DNA of 64,000 nt from Citromicrobium sp. GTDB taxonomy: Bacteria > Pseudomonadota > Alphaproteobacteria > Sphingomonadales > Sphingomonadaceae. The notes under the pieces are model-generated. The model was not told the DNA's origin. It searched no databases and saw nothing but the letters and a program-made list of their open reading frames with translations. The translations under genes were made by a program, and so were the position numbers. How positions within the stretch are numbered: the stretch's first letter is position 1; every line of letters starts with the position of its first letter. Below, piece by piece: positions 28,799 through 37,330 of this stretch. The DNA lies in NCBI GenBank assembly GCA_002729695.1, contig PBYQ01000006.1, positions 115,362-179,361 on the forward strand. Direction: 5' to 3'.

Positions 28799-29758
28799 AT
28801 GTCCGACGACTTCAAGTCGCCGCTGCGCATTACCATCCTCGCCGGTGCGCTGAGCCTGCTCGCCGCCTGCGCCACGGCCCCGGTGCCGCCACCTCCGCCG
28901 CCGCCGCCGCCTCCGCCGCCGCCTCCGCCTGCGATGCCGCTGCGTCCGACGCCGCCGATGGGCGCGAGCGCGACGATGATCGTGCCGATGATCGCGGCCG
29001 ACGGCGTGCGCCAGACGGTCAACGCCTACATCACCCCGGCGCAGACGACCTGGAACATCCGCAGCGCGTTCAACGTGGCGGCGCTCAATTGCATGGAGCC
29101 GCGGCACGCCGCCATTCTCGACAATTACAAGCTGTTCCTGACCAATTTCGACAAGCAGCTGGACAAGGCGAACGCCAAGATCGAAGCCGAATTCCGCGAG
29201 CAGTATGGCGATCGCAGGGTGGGTCGTACGGAATTGGATTCGTACATGACCAAGGTCTACAACTACTTCACCCTGCCTCCGGCAAAGACGGCCTTCTGCG
29301 ATGCCGCGCTGGCGCTGAGCAATGAATCGGTCGCGGTGGCCCCCGCCGACCTCGACAGCTTCAGCGCGCGCGCCATGGCCCGGTTCGAAGGCGTGTTCGA
29401 AGACTTCTTCCGCTCGTTCGAGCGGTACCAGACCAATCTCGCCACGTGGGACCGGCTCTATGGCCAACCCGCCGGCCTCTATCCCAGCTATGGCCCTGCC
29501 ACGCAGGTGGCGGGTAACGACCTGCCGCCGGCCAGCGGCGGTACCATCCTGCTCGATGCGCCCGCCGCGGATTTGGCGGACGGGACCACGAGAACGGTCG
29601 AACTGGGTGCGCAGAGCGTGCTTCTGACGCCGGGTGCCGGCGTTCAGCCGCAGGAGACGGCCGAGGTCGGCGAAGTCGAGATCGTCATTCCCGAAACCGC
29701 TGCGACCGACACGCCCGACGAGGTGCAGGGGCCAGCTGCGCCCGATCCTTCGCGCTGA
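28799..29758 (+). CDS. Polyproline-bearing lipoprotein of unknown function
   Basis: A 319-residue protein. The N-terminal hydrophobic stretch ends in a lipobox LLAAC (Cys at about 24), so it should be a lipoprotein. Immediately after it come 15 consecutive prolines (about residues 30-44), then a mostly helical domain (about 60-230) with no motif I recognise, and an acidic, Pro-rich tail. The proline tract is likely a rigid spacer between membrane and domain, and its translation would depend on EF-P. It is preceded by a terminator and followed by a small hairpin, so it is monocistronic. Confidence 0.75.
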   Translation: MSDDFKSPLRITILAGALSLLAACATAPVPPPPPPPPPPPPPPPAMPLRPTPPMGASATMIVPMIAADGVRQTVNAYITPAQTTWNIRSAFNVAALNCMEPRHAAILDNYKLFLTNFDKQLDKANAKIEAEFREQYGDRRVGRTELDSYMTKVYNYFTLPPAKTAFCDAALALSNESVAVAPADLDSFSARAMARFEGVFEDFFRSFERYQTNLATWDRLYGQPAGLYPSYGPATQVAGNDLPPASGGTILLDAPAADLADGTTRTVELGAQSVLLTPGAGVQPQETAEVGEVEIVIPETAATDTPDEVQGPAAPDPSR

Positions 29759-29778
29759 GGGCAGGCGGGCACCGAAAG

Positions 29779-29799
29779 ACCTTGCGTCTGGCGCAAGGT
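29779..29799 (+). terminator. Hairpin after the lipoprotein gene
   Basis: 8-bp perfect arms ACCTTGCG/CGCAAGGT with a 5-nt loop, 20 bp beyond the stop. The following TTCGCTATTT is only loosely T-rich, so terminator strength is uncertain. Confidence 0.45.
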
Positions 29800-29865
29800 T
29801 CGCTATTTGGGCCCGCTCCTGCGCAGGCATACGGCACTGCCACCTGCGCAATTTGAGACCTGAAC

Positions 29866-29941
<76 letters not shown>

Positions 29942-30038
29942 GGTCTTTCCTTTTTCCCATGACCGCGAACGCCCGCCGGGCTTCTTTCGTGGCGGGCGAA
30001 CCAGCCCGACTTGCGGCGATGCTCGGGTGAGCGTCTAG

Positions 30039-31139
<1,101 letters not shown>

Positions 31140-31161
31140 TCGCCTGCTCCTCCGGCGAAGC

Positions 31162-32070
31162 ATGACGCTGGCGCTGACCGGCGGGACGGGCTTCGTCGGG
31201 CAGGCAGTGCTCGACCTGCTCGAAGGACGCAGGGAGCGCGTCCGGGTGCTCGCGCGCAAAGTCCCGCAGGACAAGCGCGGCTTTCGCTGGGTCGAAGGCA
31301 GCCTGAATGAGCCCTTTGCACTGGCGCATCTTGTCGCCGATGCCGAATGCGTCATCCATATCGCCGGTCTCACCCGTGCGGTGAACCCCGACCATTTCGA
31401 GATCGTCAACGTCACCGGCACGCTCAACGTCGTCGAGGCCGCGGTGCGCGCGGGCGCTAAGCGTTTCGTGCTGGTCTCCTCGCTCGCGGCGCGCGAACCC
31501 GAACTGTCCGCCTATGGCGCGTCCAAGCGGCGCGCGGAAACGATCGTCGCGGCGAGTGGGCTCGACTGGACGATCGTGCGTCCGCCGGGCGTCTACGGCC
31601 CGCGCGACACCGATTACCTGGAGATGTTCCGCGCTGCGAAAAGCGGCTTCCTGCCCGTGCCGATGGGCGGGCGCAGTTCGCTGATCCACGTGCAGGATCT
31701 CGCCCGCCTGCTGCTTGCGCTGCGCGAGGGCGGGGAGGGGATCACCCACGAAATCTTCGAGCCCGACGATGCACGCGATGGTGGCTGGACCCACGGCGAT
31801 CTTGCGCGCGGCATCGGCTCGGCGGTCGGCACCAGGGTGCGGACCATCCCGCTACCGGCCTTTGCGCTGAAGGCAGCGGCGATGGCGGATGAGAAGCTGC
31901 GGGGACGCAATGCCCGGCTGACGCGGGACCGGGCGGGTTATCTCGCGCACCCGGACTGGGCCGTGTCGCCCGACCGGGCGGTGCCCAAGGCACTCTGGCA
32001 GCCCGAGATCCTGACACGCGAAGGCCTGCGCGACACCGCACAATGGTATCGCGAAGCGGGCATGCTGTAG
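31162..32070 (+). CDS. NAD-dependent epimerase/dehydratase-family protein (NDUFA9-like)
   Basis: Atypical SDR of 302 residues. The cofactor site TGGTGFVGQAV is at about 6-16. The usual active-site region reads SAYGASKRRAE, with Tyr and Lys retained, and PPGVYGPRD follows. It resembles the complex I NDUFA9-like and UDP-sugar epimerase-like SDRs; the substrate is not predictable. It follows obgE by 22 bp on the same strand and ends 3 bp before the convergent mscS gene. The longer in-frame reading starting inside obgE is rejected. Confidence 0.8.
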   Translation: MTLALTGGTGFVGQAVLDLLEGRRERVRVLARKVPQDKRGFRWVEGSLNEPFALAHLVADAECVIHIAGLTRAVNPDHFEIVNVTGTLNVVEAAVRAGAKRFVLVSSLAAREPELSAYGASKRRAETIVAASGLDWTIVRPPGVYGPRDTDYLEMFRAAKSGFLPVPMGGRSSLIHVQDLARLLLALREGGEGITHEIFEPDDARDGGWTHGDLARGIGSAVGTRVRTIPLPAFALKAAAMADEKLRGRNARLTRDRAGYLAHPDWAVSPDRAVPKALWQPEILTREGLRDTAQWYREAGML

Positions 32071-32073
32071 ACC

Positions 32074-33249
32074 TTATTCGGACTCGGGCTTTGCAGCCTT
32101 CTTCGACTGGGTGCGCTTCTGTTCGAGCGCGGCGATCAGCTGGTCGAGCCCTTCGGCGCTGCGCAGGTTGATATCGCGCTGGGGGAAGGGAATTTCCACC
32201 TCGTGCTCGCGGAACAGGTGCCACAGCTTCTTCAGCACCTCGCTCTTCACATTGCCGATGCCCGCTTCGGGATCGGTGATCCACACGTGGATAATGAAGT
32301 CGACGCTGCTGTCGCCATACCCATCCAGCCAAACCGTCGGCGGGGGGGACTGCAGCACCCGACTGCACGATTTGGCAGCCTCCAGCATCAGTTCTTCCGC
32401 CTTGTCGATATCCGCGTGATAGCTGATCCCGACCGGCACCTGCATGCGCACGTTGCGCGACGAGTAGGACCAGTTTTCGACCTGATTGATCATCAAGTTT
32501 TCGTTCGGGATCAGGTATTCCTTCTGGTCGCGCGTGGTGATCGAGACCGCGCGGATGCCGATCTTGCGGATCTGCCCGAAGGTGGAGACGCCCGCCTGGT
32601 CTGCGATCGCGATCACGTCGCCCGGCTTGATCGACTTGTCCATCAGCAGGATGATCCCGGCGATCAGGTTGCCGAAGGTCTTCTGCAAACCGAAACCGAT
32701 CGCGAGGCCGAATGCGCCGGAGAAGACCGTGAAGGCCGTCAGGTTGATGCCCAGCAGGTCCATGCCGACCAGCGCGGCAATCCCCCAGACCGCAATGGTC
32801 AGAACCTTTTCCAGCAGGAGCCGCCGGGTCTGGTCGACCCGCGTGACGCGCGCGAGCAGGGCGTGACTTGCCTTGCTCCCGAACCACGCGAAGGCGATCA
32901 TGCCCATCGCCACGGCAAGGAAGACGATCCCGTCCCAGACCGAAACGTGCATCGAGCCGACATCGATCGCCATGTTGTCGAGGCTCTCGATAACCTGGCC
33001 GACCGTGCGGTTCTGTTCGCCGACGGCATCTTTTAGCTCGTCCGCCGCCTTCACGCTGTCGCTGGGCGATGCCGAGGGTACGGGCGTTGCGGCGGCTGCG
33101 CTTGCGCCATCGCTCGGCACGGGTTGCAGGATCACCTGTTCGCCTGCCTGCAGCGGATCGGGGCTGGCCGTGCTCGTCGGGCTGGGCGCCCCTTGCGGGT
33201 TGAGCGCTGCGTCGGTTGCGGAGGTGGGACCTATCGAGGAGCTTGCCAT
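32074..33249 (-). CDS. mscS: Small-conductance mechanosensitive channel (MscS family)
   Basis: Inner-membrane channel that opens under membrane tension to relieve hypo-osmotic shock. The 391-residue protein has a Pro/Ser/Ala-rich N-terminal extension (about 1-60), then membrane helices (one at about 102-125 and others up to 205). The pore-lining TM3 holds the Gly/Ala-rich FSGAFGLAIGFGLQKTFGNLIAG pattern, followed by the beta domain (KPGDVIAIADQAG) and the alpha/beta cage. Its ATG overlaps the metC stop by one base, making it the last gene of an sseA-metC-mscS operon. Symbol by family only. Confidence 0.88.
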   Translation of the reverse strand: MASSSIGPTSATDAALNPQGAPSPTSTASPDPLQAGEQVILQPVPSDGASAAAATPVPSASPSDSVKAADELKDAVGEQNRTVGQVIESLDNMAIDVGSMHVSVWDGIVFLAVAMGMIAFAWFGSKASHALLARVTRVDQTRRLLLEKVLTIAVWGIAALVGMDLLGINLTAFTVFSGAFGLAIGFGLQKTFGNLIAGIILLMDKSIKPGDVIAIADQAGVSTFGQIRKIGIRAVSITTRDQKEYLIPNENLMINQVENWSYSSRNVRMQVPVGISYHADIDKAEELMLEAAKSCSRVLQSPPPTVWLDGYGDSSVDFIIHVWITDPEAGIGNVKSEVLKKLWHLFREHEVEIPFPQRDINLRSAEGLDQLIAALEQKRTQSKKAAKPESE

Positions 33250-34502
33250 CAGCTATGCTTGATCGCGTCGAAGGCGCGGTCAAGGTCCGCGATCAGGTCT
33301 TCCGCATTTTCGAGCCCGATAGCGAGCCGCACGCCAAGTCGATCCTCCTCGCGCCAACCTGCCATCGGCCACGCGCTGGCGGTGCGGATGCGCGGCGGAT
33401 CGAAGGGCAGCACGAGGCTTTCGAACCCGCCCCAGCTGTACCCGATACCGAACAGTTCGAGCGTGTCGACGAAGGTCGTGCGCTGCTCGTCCGTGTGGCC
33501 CGCGAACACGAAGCTGAACAGGCCGCAGCCGCCGGAAAAGTCGCGCTGCCAGTATTCATGGCCGGGCGCCCCTTCGAGCATGGGGCACAGGACATGCGCG
33601 ACCTCGGGCCGCTGTTGCAGCCACTGCGCAATGGTCAACGCACTGCGCGCCGTATGGTCGAGCCGCATCGGCATCGTCCGCAGCCCGCGCGCGACAAGGG
33701 CGGCATCGTCGGGCGAGACATGCTGGCCGAGCAACTGCGCGGTGTGGCGAAGCTTCGCGTAATGCGCCTTGCCTGCGCTCGCGCAGCCCATCAGCACGTC
33801 GGAATGGCCGCCTGCATGTTTCGTCAGGCTGGTGATCGTGATGTCGCAGCCTTGCTCCAGCGCAGGGAAGCCGAGCCCGGTCGCCCACGTGTTGTCGACC
33901 AGCACCGTGGCACCATGATCCTTCGCGATCCCTGCCAGTCGTGGAATGTCGCAGACTTCCATCGTCAGGCTGCCCGGCACTTCGAGCATGACCGCCTTCA
34001 CGCGATCGTCGAACGCGGCGGCATAGGTGTCGAAATCGCTCGGGTCGAAGAAGCGCGCTTCAACGCCCCACCGCTTGAGCAGCGAGGACCCGATGGAGCG
34101 GGTCGGTTCGTACACATTGTCCTGCACCAGCAGCACGTCGCCCGGTTCGAGCACGCTCATCAACGCGCCTGCCAGTGCCGCCGTGCCGCTGGGGTAAAGC
34201 ATCGTGCCGTAAGCACCGGGTTCCAGCTCGGTCAGCGCCTCGGCGAGCGCCCACTGGGTCGGCGCGCCCCGGCGGCCGTAGTGGAACCTGCCGTCTTCGT
34301 TGTATTTGAGGCACTCCTGCCGCTCGCCCTCGCTCTGATAGAGGTGCGTGCTGCCGCGCCAGACCGGCGGATTGACCACCGGCCCGGTCCATTCCTTGCG
34401 GCGTCCGGCCAGTACTGCGCGGGTGGCCGGGGAGACGGGCTTGTCGGTCTTGCTCAGCGGGGTTCTCCGGTTTCCTTGGGCGTTTCGGGGTCGGCGCCCC
34501 AT
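33249..34502 (-). CDS. metC: Cystathionine beta-lyase/trans-sulfuration PLP enzyme
   Basis: Fold-type I PLP enzyme of the Cys/Met metabolism family, expected to cleave cystathionine to homocysteine. It has VLVDNTWATGLGF (Asp for PLP) and the Schiff-base lysine in SLTKHAGGHSD. The coordinates use the ATG at 34502, which gives 417 residues and overlaps sseA by 49 bp. The conserved domain begins later, and a CTG at 34457 would form a CTGA junction with the sseA stop and has GGAG 7 bp upstream. The true start is therefore uncertain. Pairing with a mercaptopyruvate sulfurtransferase fits sulfur amino-acid metabolism. Confidence 0.85.
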   Translation of the reverse strand: MGRRPRNAQGNRRTPLSKTDKPVSPATRAVLAGRRKEWTGPVVNPPVWRGSTHLYQSEGERQECLKYNEDGRFHYGRRGAPTQWALAEALTELEPGAYGTMLYPSGTAALAGALMSVLEPGDVLLVQDNVYEPTRSIGSSLLKRWGVEARFFDPSDFDTYAAAFDDRVKAVMLEVPGSLTMEVCDIPRLAGIAKDHGATVLVDNTWATGLGFPALEQGCDITITSLTKHAGGHSDVLMGCASAGKAHYAKLRHTAQLLGQHVSPDDAALVARGLRTMPMRLDHTARSALTIAQWLQQRPEVAHVLCPMLEGAPGHEYWQRDFSGGCGLFSFVFAGHTDEQRTTFVDTLELFGIGYSWGGFESLVLPFDPPRIRTASAWPMAGWREEDRLGVRLAIGLENAEDLIADLDRAFDAIKHS

Positions 34503-35302
34503 TCGGACCAGCTGCCATCGTAGAGGGCGGTACGCTCCGCCCCTAGCAGACGCGCGGCGAACAGCACCACCGAAGCGGTCTGGCCGCTGCCACAGGTCGC
34601 GACGATCGGCCGATCGAGATCGAGGCCGGCGTCGGCGAACAGCGCGCGAAGGCTGTCCGGATCGCGAAACGTCCCGTCCTCGCTGAACAGGTCGCGGAAA
34701 AACAGGTGCCGGGCTCCCGGGATGTGCCCGCCGGGAAGGCCATGCACGGTGTCTTCCACCGTCCCTGTGAAGCGACCGCCATCGCGCGCATCGACAACCT
34801 GTTCGGCGCGCGTAGCCAGGTTGGCGAGCATCGCGGCCTTGTCACGAATATCGGTCACGCGGACGCTGGTGGGTGGCCGTTCGAGGGACGGCACCTCGGA
34901 CGATCCGCTTTCCACCGCGCGACCCTCGGCGCGCCATTTGGCCAGCCCGCCGTCGAGGACGGCTATGTTTGCGAGCCCGGCAAGGTCGAGCAACACCCAA
35001 GCGCGGCATGCGCTGCGCAGGTCGGAGGCGTCGTAGAGGACGATGCGGGTTTGCGGGCCGACCCCGCGTTCCCCCAGCCAGCGCGCGACGCGCGTTCCGT
35101 CGGGCACCTTGCCCGGCAGCGCGGAAGCGGGATCGTGCAGCTCCGCCAGGTCCAGAAAGCGCGCACCCGGGAGATGCTCGGCCATAAATTCGGCGTGGGC
35201 GTCGCGATTTGCGGAGGGCAGGTGCAGCGAGGCATCGAGCACCGCGAGATCGGGCGCATCGATTTCACCGGCAAGCCAGTCGGTTGAAACGAGCATGTCC
35301 AT
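34454..35302 (-). CDS. sseA: 3-mercaptopyruvate sulfurtransferase
   Basis: Two-rhodanese-domain enzyme of 282 residues that moves sulfane sulfur from mercaptopyruvate to an acceptor such as thioredoxin or cyanide. The C-terminal domain holds the active-site loop CGSGQTA (Cys237), close to the CGSGVTA loop of characterised mercaptopyruvate sulfurtransferases and unlike the CRxGxR/K loop of thiosulfate sulfurtransferases. The N-terminal domain is catalytically inactive as usual. First gene of the sseA-metC-mscS unit. Confidence 0.9.
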   Translation of the reverse strand: MDMLVSTDWLAGEIDAPDLAVLDASLHLPSANRDAHAEFMAEHLPGARFLDLAELHDPASALPGKVPDGTRVARWLGERGVGPQTRIVLYDASDLRSACRAWVLLDLAGLANIAVLDGGLAKWRAEGRAVESGSSEVPSLERPPTSVRVTDIRDKAAMLANLATRAEQVVDARDGGRFTGTVEDTVHGLPGGHIPGARHLFFRDLFSEDGTFRDPDSLRALFADAGLDLDRPIVATCGSGQTASVVLFAARLLGAERTALYDGSWSEWGADPETPKETGEPR

Positions 35303-35344
35303 CGCCCGCCCGGATAGCCGGGCCGGCCGCCTCTTGTCGAGCGA

Positions 35345-36538
35345 TCAGGCGACCGCGCGCGTGGTCAGCTGCGCATAGCTGCGCGGCGGTTCGTCGAGCC
35401 GGAACGGGTTGGGTCGCGCATCCTTCTGGATCGGCTTGGAACCGATAACGTAGGTATGCGCGCGCGGCTCGATATCCGCCGCGCGCACGGTCAGGCGCAG
35501 CAGCGGCACGAAGACCGGGACATTGCCCTGTCGCAGCGGGCGAACGTCGCGAAGCGGCAGGCGAAGTTCGCCCTGTACGGTCGTCCTCTGACCCGGATCG
35601 AGCTTCGCAAGCGTATGCAATTCGGGCAGCGTCTGCCCGATATCGGCGAGTTGTTGTGCCGCAGGCACGCGGCCATGTGCAGTGGTGATGTCGCCACCGA
35701 TCCTGATGTCGCTGATCGGGGTGGGGCCGCGGTTGACCATGGTCAGGCGGTAAGAGATCGTCGCGTTCATCACGCTGCGGCTCAGCGTGACGACGTGGGC
35801 CTCCACCTCGATCGATCCGGCGACCGGCACTGCTGGCGGGCTTTCCCGGTCCATCGCGCGCACCGGGCGGCTGGAAAGGCTCGTTTCGCTCGCCTCGTTC
35901 GCTTCGTTCGCCTCGGCGCGGTCCGAACGCCTGCGTCGGATCTTCAGCAATGCCGTTAGGCTTGCCAGCAGCGCGATCAGCACCAGGGCTCCGGCGGCGA
36001 TCCATACCCAGTCGACCGGCTGCGAAGATGTGGAGCGTCGGCTTGCTTTGCTTGCGAGCGGGTCGGCCGCTTGCGTTTCCAACCCGGTTGAGGGCTGGGC
36101 GAAATCCTCGGTCGGGGTGACGGCGTCGGGGGCAGCGGGCTCCTGCGCCGTATCCTGTTCGACCTCGGCGGTATCGCTGGCGGTGCTGCTCTGCGTCGGC
36201 GTTTCGGTCAGCAGGTCGCGCGTGGACACCTGGCGGTTGGTGGCAGGCAGCGCCGCGTCCGGAGCAGGGGTTCGCGTAGGTTGCGGGGTGGCGCGCTCGG
36301 TCGGTGTCGCGGATGGGCGCGGGCTCGGCTGCGCGGTGGGCGTCCGGCTCGGCGTCGGGGTCGGTTCGACGATCACGCGCGGTGCGGTGCGCGTCGTGCC
36401 TTCAAGATCCGTCGGCCCCTGAGCCTGCGGGGTCGAGGTCGCATCGGGTTCCGGCGGAAGCTGGAAAGTGGTGGCCGACTGCGCATGCGCAGCGACGGCG
36501 CCAAACAGCAACAGACAGGGGAAGAGGAGCGATCGCAT
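35345..36538 (-). CDS. Exported membrane-anchored protein of unknown function
   Basis: A 397-residue protein. The chosen ATG at 36538 begins a clear signal peptide (MRSLLFPCLLLFGAVAAHA). It is followed by about 160 residues rich in Thr, Pro and Ser (low complexity, probably disordered outside), one membrane helix (about 176-196, then a KIRRRRSDR stop-transfer stretch), and a C-terminal globular domain of about 170 residues on the other side with no motif I recognise. The topology suggests a transmembrane protein with an external stalk and a cytoplasmic domain. A longer reading from 36694 would hide the signal peptide. Divergent from queF. Confidence 0.65.
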   Translation of the reverse strand: MRSLLFPCLLLFGAVAAHAQSATTFQLPPEPDATSTPQAQGPTDLEGTTRTAPRVIVEPTPTPSRTPTAQPSPRPSATPTERATPQPTRTPAPDAALPATNRQVSTRDLLTETPTQSSTASDTAEVEQDTAQEPAAPDAVTPTEDFAQPSTGLETQAADPLASKASRRSTSSQPVDWVWIAAGALVLIALLASLTALLKIRRRRSDRAEANEANEASETSLSSRPVRAMDRESPPAVPVAGSIEVEAHVVTLSRSVMNATISYRLTMVNRGPTPISDIRIGGDITTAHGRVPAAQQLADIGQTLPELHTLAKLDPGQRTTVQGELRLPLRDVRPLRQGNVPVFVPLLRLTVRAADIEPRAHTYVIGSKPIQKDARPNPFRLDEPPRSYAQLTTRAVA

Positions 36539-36674
36539 CGGTTCGACTGGTTTGCTTGTGAATGGGGGCCTGATCTTGTGAGCCGATCGGGCAGAAACCG
36601 AATGAATAGTGCGTGAATCGTTGCAGCGCAAAGGCTTGCTTGTGCAAGGCGCGCGATGAAGGCACAGACGCGGC

Positions 36675-37151
36675 ATGAGCGACACACCTGACACGTCATC
36701 GGGCCCCGGTCCGCGGTTCCTCGGCCAGTCGAGCCCGCTTCCGGCGAGCCCGGAGGAAGCCGAACTCGATTACGTACCCAATCCGCGCAGCGGCTCGCTG
36801 TATCTCGTGCGCTTTTCCGCGCCCGAGTTCACCTCGCTGTGCCCTGTCACCGGGCAACCCGATTTCGCCCATCTGGTGATCGATTATGTGCCGGGCGAGA
36901 CGATCGTCGAATCGAAGAGCCTCAAGCTGTTCCTCGGGTCATTCCGCAATCACTGCGGATTTCACGAGGATGTGACCGTGGGCATCGGCCAGCGCCTGTT
37001 CGACGAGATGAAGCCCCGCTGGCTGCGGATCGGCGGCTACTGGTATCCGCGCGGCGGCATCCCGATCGACGTCTTCTGGCAGAGCGGTACGCCGCCCGAA
37101 GCGCTCTGGGTGCCCGAACAGGGCGTCCAGAACTATCGCGGTCGGGGATAG
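36675..37151 (+). CDS. queF: NADPH-dependent 7-cyano-7-deazaguanine reductase QueF
   Basis: Reduces preQ0 to preQ1 in queuosine synthesis. The 158-residue protein is the short, unimodular QueF type: [13 protein letters not shown] has the active-site Cys that forms the thioimide (about residue 56), and [15 protein letters not shown] is the QueF signature for NADPH and substrate binding. No other queuosine gene is adjacent, and I see no preQ1 riboswitch fold in the short upstream region. Confidence 0.95.
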   Translation: MSDTPDTSSGPGPRFLGQSSPLPASPEEAELDYVPNPRSGSLYLVRFSAPEFTSLCPVTGQPDFAHLVIDYVPGETIVESKSLKLFLGSFRNHCGFHEDVTVGIGQRLFDEMKPRWLRIGGYWYPRGGIPIDVFWQSGTPPEALWVPEQGVQNYRGRG

Positions 37152-37330
37152 TCGGCACTCCAACGCGACCGGATAAATCCCCGGCATCGAGCGCCAACCC
37201 CCTTTCGCCACTCCCTATAATGCATGCGATGACACACGTGCGAAGGCGTGATGTGGCGGCCCGCTTGCCTTGCGGTGTCTCGCCCTGCTGAGCGCCAGCA
37301 CCTTCCCGGCGGCCCTAACAAAGTGAGACG

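Noticed and set aside
36539..36674. preQ1 riboswitch before queF
   Set aside because: I could not find the short hairpin plus A-rich tail near the ribosome site that defines preQ1 riboswitches.
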